NCBI GenBank assembly: GCA_022790975.1
Contig: JAAVYF010000031.1
Coordinates: forward strand, 1 to 32,340
Direction: 5' to 3'
Source of the DNA: Clostridia bacterium
GTDB lineage: Bacteria; Bacillota; Clostridia; TANB77; CAG-508
DNA: 32,340 bases
The position numbers and the translations under genes are program-made. Position 1 is the first letter of the stretch. Each line of letters begins with the position of its first letter. This document shows positions 1 to 9,646 of the stretch, piece by piece. The notes under the pieces were generated by a model. The model saw nothing but the letters and a program-made list of their open reading frames with translations, was not told the origin of the DNA and searched no databases.

Positions 1-57
1 ATAAGAATATTTTATTACTGTTTGCTTATATAATATATCTTGTGTTATACTATTCAT
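1..57 (-). CDS. N-terminus of a truncated gene, possibly a transposase
   Basis: An open frame starts with ATG at 57-55 and runs off the window edge after 19 codons (MNSITQDILYKQTVIKYSY). A good ribosome binding site, AGAAGG, lies 8 nt upstream of the ATG. The opening residues resemble the start of helix-turn-helix DDE transposases common in Clostridia, whose first helix begins MNSITQD. That recognition is from memory and rests on few residues. Nothing downstream is visible, so it cannot be said whether the gene is intact. Confidence 0.45.
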   Translation of the reverse strand, partial: MNSITQDILYKQTVIKYSY

Positions 58-397
58 AGGAAATACCTTCTTTCGATATTAGTTTTTGTGGTTAAAAACA
101 TTATATCATATTTGGTATTTCCTATTTTTTTATTTTCTTATATTAATGTGACATATCTATTGTAAACCTATAACTATATTTTAACTCTCAAAATGTTAAT
201 TATATTAAGTTTAAAAATCTTTCAATAAAAAAACTAAATACTCACTTATTTAAATGTACTAATATTTAAACTATAAAAAAAAATAAAAACCTCACAATAT
301 ATTTATAAAAATACAAATACATTATGAGGTTATTTATTTACAATTTTATAAATTTACTAATAAATAATTTTTATAAACAAAATTTTAAATAAAACTA
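58..397. other. Intergenic, AT-rich
   Basis: No convincing gene in 340 bases. It holds the ribosome binding site of the partial gene at the window edge and, at 281-331, the presumed terminator of the enolase gene. Confidence 0.6.
281..331 (-). terminator. Probable terminator of eno
   Basis: On the minus strand, downstream of the enolase stop, AACCTCA and TGAGGTT form a 7-bp stem around a long AT-rich loop of about 30 nt. It is followed by a run of T interrupted by one A. The long loop makes it a weak call. Confidence 0.45.
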
Positions 398-1795
<1,398 letters not shown>

Positions 1796-1820
1796 TTATA
1801 CAGTATTTTATACTTTCCAT

Positions 1821-1849
1821 ATTCTAACACAAAAGTTTCTACAATTCAA
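1821..1849 (-). promoter_or_regulatory. Promoter of eno
   Basis: On the minus strand TTGAAT and TAGAAT are separated by exactly 17 nt, a good sigma-A type promoter about 115 nt upstream of the eno start. Confidence 0.6.
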
Positions 1850-2031
1850 CAGTTAGTTTCCATAACATTCCATGTTTTAATATATAATAATTATTCTAAT
1901 AACATTTTCATTTTTTACATTTTAATAAATTTCAAATATATATTAATTTATTTTTATAATAGTATTTTAAACTGTATATTTTAAATTAGATATTTAAAAC
2001 TAGATATTTTAAAACTAGATACCTTTTACTT

Positions 2032-2850
2032 TTATAATATATTTTCTTCAATAAATTTAGCAACACCATTCTCATTATTAGAGAATGTAACAAAATCTGC
2101 TTTCTTCTTAAGATTACCTACAGCATTTCCCATAGCAACTTTTATACCAACTGCTTCAAACATTGGAGTATCATTTTCTTGATCTCCAAAACAAATTGTA
2201 TCTTCTTTTTCTATATTTAAAATTTGTAATACTTTTCTTATTGCATTTCCTTTACTATTTCCTCTAACCACTAAATCCATCCAATAATCATCATTAATAT
2301 TTATTTTATTTTGTTGTAGATTTTCAGAAACATTACAAATTTCTACTTCGTTTAAAGTTTCTATAAAATATTGAAAATCTTTTATATTTTTATATTCATT
2401 ACTATCTAATACTATTTGTGATACTATATCATCTATATCAGTTACTTTATTAACTTTAACTATATTTTTATTATAATCTTTTTCTCTCATTTTTGTTCTA
2501 TATCTTTTATAAGTAGAATTAAATGTAGCTTCTACTTTAAATTTAATTGCATAGTTCAAGATTTTTTCTAAAATATTCATATTAAAATTACTTTCAAATA
2601 TTTTTTTATTATTTAAATAATCAAATATCATTGCCCCATTACTAGATATAACTATATTAGAAGCATTACATTCTCTACTTTTTTCTACTACATATCCATT
2701 TGTTCTTCCAGAACATATAATTATATATATTCCTTTTGAAACTGCCTTTTTTATTACAGATTTAGTATATTCAGTTATTTCATTTTTATCATTTGTCAAA
2801 GTTCCATCAATATCAATAAAAATTACTTTTATATTTTTTAAATTTTTCAT
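2032..2850 (-). CDS. Cof-type HAD-superfamily phosphatase
   Basis: A haloacid-dehalogenase-type hydrolase of the Cof subfamily, cytoplasmic enzymes that dephosphorylate small sugar phosphates or flavin/pyridoxal phosphates. HAD motif I is seen as DIDGT near the N-terminus (DID nucleophile), motif II as IICSGRT, and motifs III/IV towards the C-terminus with the magnesium site GDQENDTPMFE followed by VAMGNA. The length of 272 residues is typical of Cof proteins with a cap domain in the middle. AAGGAG precedes the ATG. Substrate cannot be predicted. It is well separated from eno and close to, but not overlapping, the sirtuin gene upstream. Confidence 0.93.
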   Translation of the reverse strand: MKNLKNIKVIFIDIDGTLTNDKNEITEYTKSVIKKAVSKGIYIIICSGRTNGYVVEKSRECNASNIVISSNGAMIFDYLNNKKIFESNFNMNILEKILNYAIKFKVEATFNSTYKRYRTKMREKDYNKNIVKVNKVTDIDDIVSQIVLDSNEYKNIKDFQYFIETLNEVEICNVSENLQQNKININDDYWMDLVVRGNSKGNAIRKVLQILNIEKEDTICFGDQENDTPMFEAVGIKVAMGNAVGNLKKKADFVTFSNNENGVAKFIEENIL

Positions 2851-2933
2851 AGCAATTTTACTCCTTTTATAATTAAATCTTTATTATTTATAAATTTATA
2901 TTTAATTATAATTATCAATATTATCCTAAATTT

Positions 2934-3668
2934 CTATATCTCAAGTTCACTAAAAACATCGCCTAAACTTTGATTTATTACTAAATCTGCTCTAGAATCT
3001 AGTTCTGTTTCATCTTTATTTATTAAAACTAAATTTTTACCTCTAAAATAATTTATAAGCCCACTTGCTGGATATACTGTAAGCGAAGTTCCTGCTACTA
3101 TTAATAAATCTGCTTGAGCTATTGCATCTACTGCCTTACTTACAACTTCTCCATCTAATGACTCTTCATATAATACAACATCTGGCTTAACTATTCCATT
3201 ACATCTTATTCTTTGACATCTTGGAATCCCTTTTACATTAAATATATACTCTGCATCATGTACCCTTTTACAATTCATACAATAATTTTTATATATACTT
3301 CCATGTAACTCTAAAACATTTTTTGAACCAGCTTTTTGATGTAATCCATCTATATTTTGAGTAATAATTGCTCTTAATTTTCCTTTCTCCTCAAGTTTTG
3401 AAAACTTTATATGTGTGATATTGGGTTCATATTTTAAAGAATTCATTTTAAGTTTATAAAATTCAAAAAATTCCTCTGGATTTTCCATAAAAAAAGTATG
3501 ACTTAAAATTTTTTCTGGTGGATATTTATATTTTTGATTATAAAGTCCATCTTTACTTCTAAAATCAGGTATTCCACTTTCTGTAGATACACCAGCTCCT
3601 CCAAAAAAAACAATATTATCACTTGAATCAATCATTTTTATAAGTGAACTTATATTTTTATCTTTCAT
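2934..3668 (-). CDS. cobB: Sirtuin, NAD-dependent protein deacylase
   Basis: Sirtuins remove acyl groups from protein lysines using NAD, often regulating acetyl-CoA synthetases. The 244-residue protein shows the NAD-binding GAGVSTESGIPDFRS motif, the catalytic QNIDGLHQKAG and ELHGS segments, and the zinc site as two cysteine pairs (YCMNCK, and CQRIRC about 25 residues on). GTSLTVYPA near the C-terminus closes the Rossmann domain. AAGAAGG precedes the ATG. An acyl-CoA synthetase gene lies further upstream on the same strand; sirtuins commonly regulate such enzymes, but any link here is inference. Confidence 0.95.
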   Translation of the reverse strand: MKDKNISSLIKMIDSSDNIVFFGGAGVSTESGIPDFRSKDGLYNQKYKYPPEKILSHTFFMENPEEFFEFYKLKMNSLKYEPNITHIKFSKLEEKGKLRAIITQNIDGLHQKAGSKNVLELHGSIYKNYCMNCKRVHDAEYIFNVKGIPRCQRIRCNGIVKPDVVLYEESLDGEVVSKAVDAIAQADLLIVAGTSLTVYPASGLINYFRGKNLVLINKDETELDSRADLVINQSLGDVFSELEI

Positions 3669-3828
3669 AATTAATTACCTTCTTTTAAAATTTATGGTAA
3701 TTTTATCATAGCAACAAAAAAAATTCAATAATTAAAATTTTAAATAATTCATCTTAAATACAACAACATTTTAATAAAATATTTCATTTACTTTTTAAAA
3801 GTACCAAATAATTTTAGAATTCACTTTA

Positions 3829-3874
3829 AAAACCAAAAGGGGACCTGTACAAGTACAAGTCCCATCTTGGTTTT
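3829..3874 (-). terminator. Strong terminator of the small gene at 3873-4178
   Basis: On the minus strand GGGACTTGTAC and GTACAGGTCCC form an 11-bp stem (one T-G pair) with a two-base loop, enclosed by AAAACCAA and TTGGTTTT. It begins immediately at the stop codon and is more GC-rich than the surroundings. Confidence 0.8.
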
Positions 3875-4178
3875 AGTTATTTACAAGCTTTTTGTTTTTG
3901 TTGAGTTTCTCTGCAATTGCCACAATTTTGCCATTAATTTCGATAATCTCTCTTTCAATTCTCATGGCAATATCGAAGTCTGGGTCAAACGTAAGCTCTG
4001 GCAATCTCCGAAGCCGTTTTGCCATTCTTTTATCAATAGGAAGAATGGTATCATACGGCAATTCTTCGAGTTCCCTTTCTAGCTTCTTTCCCTTCTTGTT
4101 CCGGCAAGAAACTAATGCCATCTTCACCTCTGTTAGCGAGTTCAAATCTCTTGCTAACAACTTTCTAGCTTGCTCCAT
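3873..4178 (-). CDS. Small charged protein of unknown function, foreign-looking
   Basis: I do not recognise this 101-residue protein. It is rich in Lys, Arg, Glu and Leu, with no signal peptide or membrane segment, and looks helical. The ATG at 4178 is chosen over the one at 4193 because GGAGGA lies 8 nt before it, inside the longer frame, while the upstream ATG has no ribosome site. The gene has its own consensus promoter and strong terminator. Its codon use is unlike its neighbours (many G/C-ending codons such as AAG, CTC, CCG and GAG) and it uses CGG for arginine three times. It is probably a recent import. Function is unknown. Confidence 0.7.
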   Translation of the reverse strand: MEQARKLLARDLNSLTEVKMALVSCRNKKGKKLERELEELPYDTILPIDKRMAKRLRRLPELTFDPDFDIAMRIEREIIEINGKIVAIAEKLNKNKKLVNN

Positions 4179-4229
4179 TTGGATTTCCTCCATTACTATA
4201 TATTCTAAGTCTTCCGACTCGATATGGAT

Positions 4230-4258
4230 ATTATACTATAATATTTGCATTATGTCAA
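4230..4258 (-). promoter_or_regulatory. Consensus sigma-A promoter
   Basis: On the minus strand TTGACA and TATAAT, both perfect consensus, are separated by exactly 17 nt. It drives the small gene ending at 3873. Confidence 0.85.
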
Positions 4259-4381
4259 TTTGTTTAATACTTTTTGCAAGCACTTTGTGTTTCTTTTACA
4301 AAATTATTTTTTACGTTTCATTTGACCTACTTTATCTTTTTAATATTTATTTTTTAATATTGTTTTATATATTTTAACAGC

Positions 4382-4427
4382 AAAAAAGACTATTAATATA
4401 TTATTTAAAAATAATTTATTAATAGTC
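4382..4427 (-). terminator. Terminator of the acyl-CoA synthetase gene
   Basis: On the minus strand GACTATTAATA and TATTAATAGTC form an 11-bp stem followed by TTTTTT, just after the stop at 4445. Confidence 0.8.
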
Positions 4428-4444
4428 TGAAATTTTTAAAATTT

Positions 4445-6175
4445 CTAGCATTTAGCTTTGATTTTAGCTAATTCTTCATATCTTTTAATTTTTCCTGTTG
4501 TAGTTTTTGCTATTGGAACTTCTGTTATTGTTAATCCACGAATAGCTTTATATAAAGGCATAGTTTTATTAATTTCTTTTATTTTATTATTAATAATTTC
4601 ATAAACTTCTTTTTCATCTTCAGTATTATATAATTCTTTCATGATTTCTCTATCCCAAACTACTTCTACTGCAACTTTAATATCATTTTCATCTTTAGAG
4701 TCTTTATTTGGTATTGAATAAATCATAGATTCATTAACACCTTCAATTTTATTTACCAAATTTTCCATTTCTTCTGGAAAAATGTTTTTACCATTTTTTA
4801 AAACAATAACACTCTTTTTTCTTCCTGATATATAAATAAAACCTTCATCATCTATTGTACATAAATCTCCTGTATGAAGCCATCCATCTTCTAGAGTTTC
4901 ATTTGTTGCTTCTTCATTTCCATAATACCCAAGCATAACATTTGGTCCTTTAACCATAAGTTCTCCTAAGCCCTCTTCATTTGGATCATCTATTTTTACT
5001 TGAACTTGATTAAGTGCTTTTCCTATAGTTCCAAATTTATGTTTATTTTCATCTTTTCCAGGAAATGTATTTACACAAACAACTGGTGAACTTTCTGTTA
5101 AACCATATCCTTGTACTAAATTTATACCAAAGTTTCTATATCCTTCTTCTACTTTGCTATCTAAAGCTGCAGCACCACTTATTAGCAATTTTACTTTTCC
5201 ACCAAATATATTGTGAATATCTTTAAAAATTTCAGCTTTTTTCTCCATTGTATCATTTTTATGTGCTTCAACTAAACTCATTACAGCTTCTAATTTTCCT
5301 GCTTTTTCCAAATTCTTTAATATAGTTTTATAAATCATTTCATATAATGCAGGAACACATACCATAAAAGTTGTACCAAATTCTCTTAAATTATCAACTA
5401 TATGACGTGGACCATCACAAAATGCTGTACACATTCCTTTATAAAGTGAAAGTAAAAAACCAACTGTACACTCAAAAACATGATGAACTGGTAAGAATGA
5501 AAGCATTGAATCTTCACAAGATATTTGATGTAATGCAACTGCCATATCCATTAAATTTTTACATAAATTTCTTTGACATAAAGCAACTGCTTTAGATTGA
5601 GATGTTGTTCCAGATGTAAATAACATTATAGTCATTTCTTCTGGATTAATTTCTGCTTCTTTAAATGCTATATCTCCATCTGATATTAGTCTTTTACCTT
5701 TTTCTATTAATTCTTTAAATGAATAAATTCCATCTTCATGTGCTTTAGCATCCATACAAATTAAATGTTTTAATTTTGTAGTTCCATCTTTAGCTAAACG
5801 TTTTAAAGCTGGTTCATATTTTTCTGAATAAAAAATTGCTTCAACTTCTGAACGTCTAATCAAACTATCTAATTCATTTTCAGGAAGAGCTTTATCTAAT
5901 GGAACTACTATACCTGTTCCAGCTACAACAGATAAATAAGCTACTTCCCATTCATATCTATTTTCTCCAATTACAGCAATTCTTTTTCCTTTTAAATTTA
6001 ATAAAGAAACTAAAGCAGTTCCTAAACAGTCTACCATTTCTCTTACTTCTTTATGAGTAATTTCAAAAAATTTACCTGGTGTATCAGTTCTAAATCTATA
6101 TGCTGGTCTATTTGCATACAACTCTCCTGTTTTCTTTAACATATCTTTTATATCTACTATTTTTGGGTCATTCAT
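4445..6175 (-). CDS. AMP-forming long-chain acyl-CoA synthetase
   Basis: A 576-residue member of the adenylate-forming superfamily, closest by motif to long-chain fatty-acid-CoA ligases. It would activate a carboxylic acid through an acyl-AMP. Visible motifs are the ATP-binding loop TIMLFTSGTTSQSK near residue 185, YGLTESSP for adenine binding, GWLHTGDL, the hinge region FIYISGRKKSVIVLKNGKNI, and the C-terminal catalytic lysine motif AKTTTGKIKR. There is no transmembrane segment. GAAAGGA precedes the ATG. It has its own terminator, so it is probably monocistronic or the last gene after the FAD-dependent dehydrogenase. Whether the acceptor is CoA or acyl carrier protein cannot be told. Confidence 0.93.
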   Translation of the reverse strand: MNDPKIVDIKDMLKKTGELYANRPAYRFRTDTPGKFFEITHKEVREMVDCLGTALVSLLNLKGKRIAVIGENRYEWEVAYLSVVAGTGIVVPLDKALPENELDSLIRRSEVEAIFYSEKYEPALKRLAKDGTTKLKHLICMDAKAHEDGIYSFKELIEKGKRLISDGDIAFKEAEINPEEMTIMLFTSGTTSQSKAVALCQRNLCKNLMDMAVALHQISCEDSMLSFLPVHHVFECTVGFLLSLYKGMCTAFCDGPRHIVDNLREFGTTFMVCVPALYEMIYKTILKNLEKAGKLEAVMSLVEAHKNDTMEKKAEIFKDIHNIFGGKVKLLISGAAALDSKVEEGYRNFGINLVQGYGLTESSPVVCVNTFPGKDENKHKFGTIGKALNQVQVKIDDPNEEGLGELMVKGPNVMLGYYGNEEATNETLEDGWLHTGDLCTIDDEGFIYISGRKKSVIVLKNGKNIFPEEMENLVNKIEGVNESMIYSIPNKDSKDENDIKVAVEVVWDREIMKELYNTEDEKEVYEIINNKIKEINKTMPLYKAIRGLTITEVPIAKTTTGKIKRYEELAKIKAKC

Positions 6176-6379
6176 AAATTAAATCCTTTCTTATTATCTT
6201 TATAATCCATTTACCTATATTTAATAAATAAATTTTAAATTATATTTCTTAAAATAAAATTAAGATTATAAATAATTTTTTAATAGACACATTTTATCAT
6301 AAAGATAAAAAATTTACAATTAAAAATTCAAATGATATCTAGAATCTACTATTCAAAAGCAAAACCTGAACTTGAACAA

Positions 6380-7994
6380 TCAGTCAGTCGTTATAATAGA
6401 TATTGCACACTTAATTCCATCTACTGAAGCAGACATTATTCCTCCAGCATATCCAGCTCCTTCTCCACAAGGATATATTCCTTTTATATTACAATTAAAA
6501 TTTTCATTTCTTGGAATTTTTACTGGTGATGAGCTTCTTGTTTCAACTCCAGTTAAGATACTATCAGGATTTGCAAAACCTTGAATTTTCTTATCAAAAT
6601 ATAATATGCCTTCTTTTAAAGTTTTAGAAACAAACTCTGGAAGAATTTCATTTAAATTACTATATGTTACACCTGGCTTATAACTAGGTTTAATTTTACC
6701 TAAATTCACTGTTTTTTTATTATTTAAAAAATCTTCAAATCTTTGAATTGGTGCAAAATAATTCGAACCTCCTAAAATAAACGCCTTTTTTTCTAAATCT
6801 TTTTGAAAATAGATCCCGCTCTAATGGATTATCACCTTCAAAATCTTCTGGTACAATATTTACTAAAACAGCAGAATTAGCATTTTCTTCGTTTCTTGCA
6901 AATTTGCTCATTCCATTTGTAACAATTTCTTCATATCCACTAGAAGAAGCTATAACAACTCCACCTGGGCACATACAAAATGTATAACATGAGCGTTCCT
7001 TTCCATGATATGCAAGTTTATAATCTGCTGGTGGAAGCTTAAGATTAGTTTTTTCTCCGTATTGTGATTTATTAATCATATCCTGTTTGTGTTCTATTCT
7101 AACTCCTAAAGAAAAATTTTTTCTTTCCATTTTTATATTTTTAGAATAAAGCATTTCAAATGTATCTCTAGCACTATGCCCAATTGCCAATACTGCGCAA
7201 TCTGTTTTTATTTTAATTAATTGGTTTTCTAAGTATTCAATATCATTATTATCAATTTTTAAATCTTCTTTTGTTTCACATATAATAGATGTTAATTTAT
7301 TATTTGTAGTTTCAAAATCTATAAATTTAGTTTGAAATAGAACACTTCCTCCTAATCTTATAATCTCATTTCTTATCTTAGGAACTATTTTTATAAGATT
7401 ATCTGTTCCAATATGAGGTTTATTTGTATATAATATTTGCTTTGGAGCTCCAAATTTTATGAATTCTTCTAGTACATTTCTACAATATATACTGCTTATT
7501 CCAGAATTAAGTTTACCATCAGAAAAGGTACCTGCTCCTCCCTCCCCAAATTGAACATTTGAATTTATATTTAATTTCTGATTTAACAAAAAATCTTCAA
7601 TATCTTTTTGTCTTTCTTCTACACATTTTCCTTGTTCAATTAAAATAGGCTTTAATCCATTATATGCAAGTGTTAAGGCACAAAATAATCCAGCTGGACC
7701 ACTTCCAATTACCACTGGTCTAAAAAAACTTTTTCTTTTTATACATGCTTTTAATGATGTATTTTTTTTACTAACAAATTTTACATTTTTTAATAAATTT
7801 CTGTCATTTTTTAATTCTATATCAATAGCATATATATAATGTATATCATCTTTATTTCTAGCATCTATTGAAACCTTAGCTATTTCATAGTTTTTAATAT
7901 CTTCTATATTTATTTTATATTTATTACAAGCTTTTTCTAAAATTTTATCTTCACTTAAATTTTCACTAATTTTAATATTTTCTAATCTATACAT
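6380..7994 (-). CDS. FAD-dependent dehydrogenase (COG2509 type), interrupted by one extra C
   Basis: A flavoprotein of the COG2509 group of predicted NAD(FAD)-utilising dehydrogenases. An FAD-binding VIGSGPAG lies near residue 96, followed by the family's NVQFGEGGAGTFSDGKLNSG, CMCPGGVVIASSS and, near the C-terminus, YPCGEGAGYAGGIMSA. The conventional reading frame stops after 419 codons and the C-terminal third lies one frame over. Skipping the C at 6818 joins them into 537 residues, the usual family length, and creates NPLEGIYFQKDLEKKAF, matching the conserved NPLAGI-FQ--E-KAF region. The downstream A7 run is not the break, because the family match already begins before it. Either the gene is decoded with a +1 shift or the base is an error. 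Confidence 0.88.
6816..6818 (-). other. CGG +1 frameshift site 1 (FAD dehydrogenase)
   Basis: Minus strand reads GAG C GGG ATC; the extra C is at 6818. In frame 0 the CGG is followed by a stop 28 codons on. Skipping the C gives Glu-Gly-Ile at the conserved NPLxGI motif. Confidence 0.85.
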
Positions 7995-8070
7995 ATTATT
8001 TTCCTTATATTTATTATTGTACTATTTTAACATATAATTTGTTTTCAATAAATACTTTTTGCACAAAATA

Positions 8071-8099
8071 TTGATTTTCTCATTTATATGGAATATAAC
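8071..8099 (+). promoter_or_regulatory. Promoter of the small gene at 8158
   Basis: TTGATT and TATAAC are separated by 17 nt, about 60 nt upstream of the start codon. Confidence 0.65.
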
Positions 8100-8137
8100 A
8101 AGAAATCATGTATTATATGATTAATAACTCTTGTTAT
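8095..8137 (+). promoter_or_regulatory. Nested inverted repeat overlapping the -10 element
   Basis: ATAACAAGA and TCTTGTTAT are perfect 9-bp arms, with inner arms AATCAT and ATGATT. The element spans the -10 box and the whole early leader, so it could act as an operator or a leader hairpin ahead of the small gene. Confidence 0.5.
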
Positions 8138-8157
8138 CAAAAAAGAAAGGAAAAGCT

Positions 8158-8331
8158 ATGTACGTTACTCACAAATTTCAACGGCAACTAAAGCCTAACG
8201 GTAAAACGAGGGATGTTTCATCTTTATCAGAAAATGAAAAAACTGGTAAATATGCTCGTAATCCACTACTTGATTCTAAGTACGTTTCCGAAACTAAAAG
8301 AAACATACAATCAGTAAACGAAATCCCTTAA
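8158..8331 (+). CDS. Small basic protein of unknown function, foreign-looking
   Basis: A 57-residue, Lys/Arg-rich soluble protein that I do not recognise. The ATG at 8158 follows AAAGAAAGGA with good spacing; the TTG further upstream has no such support. It stands alone on the plus strand between minus-strand genes and has its own promoter, structured leader and terminator-like hairpin. Codons are more G/C-rich than in the neighbours, and it contains an in-frame CGG that must be read as Arg, because skipping the C would give a stop two codons later. It may be a short imported cassette. The translation is plausible but not proven. Confidence 0.5.
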   Translation: MYVTHKFQRQLKPNGKTRDVSSLSENEKTGKYARNPLLDSKYVSETKRNIQSVNEIP

Positions 8332-8376
8332 AATTGTGTATTTTATCAATCATATGTAACTAGTTGTTAACTTCAA

Positions 8377-8427
8377 GCCTGCTTAAAATATGGAACCTAA
8401 AAAGGAACTAACGTATTTTAAGTGGGC
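8377..8427 (+). terminator. Terminator-like hairpin after the small gene
   Basis: GCCTGCTTAAAATA and TATTTTAAGTGGGC form a 14-bp stem with two G-T pairs and a 23-nt loop. The U-tract is weak, so this is a tentative terminator. Confidence 0.5.
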
Positions 8428-8453
8428 TCCTTTCATTTAATTATTTTAAAATA

Positions 8454-8996
8454 TCATTCTTCTGCATAAACAACTTTATATTCATTATTTATATTTTTAA
8501 ATACATAATGAGCAAACTCTCCAGATTCATTCACTTTCCCATCTGCATTAGTTTCTTTTATATCAACTGTAACTTTGTATAAATTAGTTGAAACCTCTTG
8601 TACTTTAAAATTAGATAATTCAATATCTGGTAATTCAACATTTTCAATTGATGATTTATAATTTGAAACCATACTATCCCAAGAAGCTTTTATTTGAGAA
8701 TCATATTCTTCCCAGTCATCACTTTTTATATAGATATCATAAGTTTCTTTAAAGTTTTGTAATTTTCCGCCTAATTGGTCGTATACTTCCATTCCTGCAA
8801 AATCTATAAGTTTCATTGAGTCTTCAATATCTCCATAATAATAACTATTGTAAAACTTTTTAATAACTTCTATAGCCTCTTGTGTTGGAGTTAATGTTGT
8901 AGATGGAGTTTTTGGTGTCTGATTTTTTAAAACAATAACAAAAATTATTGATAAAATTAAAATTATTAAAAGTGTAATACATAATTTTTTATTCAT
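8454..8996 (-). CDS. Membrane-anchored extracellular protein, possible NTF2-like fold
   Basis: A 180-residue protein with an N-terminal hydrophobic helix (residues 5-24) and then a Thr/Pro linker (TPKTPSTTLTPTQ), so most of it should lie outside the membrane. There is no lipobox cysteine at the end of the hydrophobic stretch. The remainder begins with EAIEVIKKFYNSYYYGDIEDSMKLI, a pattern common in NTF2-like domains such as DUF4878, but this is inference. AGGAG precedes the ATG. It lies 18 nt downstream of the nrdG stop, so it may be co-transcribed with nrdDG, though no functional link is evident. Confidence 0.7.
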   Translation of the reverse strand: MNKKLCITLLIILILSIIFVIVLKNQTPKTPSTTLTPTQEAIEVIKKFYNSYYYGDIEDSMKLIDFAGMEVYDQLGGKLQNFKETYDIYIKSDDWEEYDSQIKASWDSMVSNYKSSIENVELPDIELSNFKVQEVSTNLYKVTVDIKETNADGKVNESGEFAHYVFKNINNEYKVVYAEE

Positions 8997-9014
8997 TTCT
9001 CACTCCTATTTAAA

Positions 9015-9542
9015 TTATTTATCTTCTTCCCAAAGTACAACTTTATTTTCTTTTAAGCTTTTTTGTACATCAATTATTCTTTGGTTTGATGAACCTTTAA
9101 ATCGTAAAGATGGATTTTTTAAGTCTTCGTTAAATTCACCATCAACTATAAAATCTATATATTTTAACATTTCTTTTGTTTCATCATATTTACTAGACAT
9201 TTCACCTAAAATATCTTTATCAAATAAATAACCACTATAACACCAAATTTTCTTATCTGGAAATTTATTTTTGGCTTTTTTTACTATTGGAATTAATCCT
9301 TTCTGGTTTTGAATTTCAAAAGGCTCTCCACCAAGCAAACTTAAACCCTTTATATAACTAGGCTCTAATGCTTTTAAAACTTCATTTTCTCTATCTTCAT
9401 TAAATTCTTTTCCATAATTAAAATCCCAAGCTTCTTTATTAAAACAACCTTTACAGTGATGTGTACAACCACTTACAAATATTGAAACTCTAACACCAGG
9501 ACCATTTGCTGTATCATAGTTTTTTATATCAGCATAATTCAT
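9015..9542 (-). CDS. nrdG: Anaerobic ribonucleotide reductase activating protein
   Basis: NrdG is a radical SAM enzyme that installs the glycyl radical on NrdD. The 175-residue protein shows the radical SAM cysteine motif in CTHHCKGCFN near residue 26, then the family segment GLSLLGGEPF and KIWCYSGYLF. The start at 9542 is preferred over the longer ATG at 9575 because GGGGGA lies just upstream, while the earlier ATG has no ribosome site. It follows nrdD on the same strand across a strong intercistronic hairpin, the usual nrdD-nrdG order. Confidence 0.95.
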   Translation of the reverse strand: MNYADIKNYDTANGPGVRVSIFVSGCTHHCKGCFNKEAWDFNYGKEFNEDRENEVLKALEPSYIKGLSLLGGEPFEIQNQKGLIPIVKKAKNKFPDKKIWCYSGYLFDKDILGEMSSKYDETKEMLKYIDFIVDGEFNEDLKNPSLRFKGSSNQRIIDVQKSLKENKVVLWEEDK

Positions 9543-9604
9543 ATTTATTCCCCCATAATTTAAATGTTTGTCCATTATATTTATATTAATTTAAAATATA
9601 TTTA

Positions 9605-9643
9605 TTTTATCTAGTAATAAATATAAATTATTACTAGATAAAA
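9605..9643 (-). terminator. Intercistronic hairpin between nrdD and nrdG
   Basis: TTTTATCTAGTAATAA and TTATTACTAGATAAAA are perfect 16-bp arms with a 7-nt loop. On the minus strand no T-run follows, so a processing or partial attenuation site between nrdD and nrdG is as likely as full termination. Confidence 0.6.
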
Positions 9644-9646
9644 TTT

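Noticed and set aside
3867..4377. Plus-strand open frames across the small gene at 3873-4178
   Set aside because: The minus-strand gene has a consensus promoter, ribosome site and terminator; the plus-strand frames have none.
6786..6792. A7 homopolymer as the cause of the FAD dehydrogenase frameshift
   Set aside because: Family-like sequence in the alternative frame begins upstream of it, at the CGG, so the C at 6818 explains the break better.
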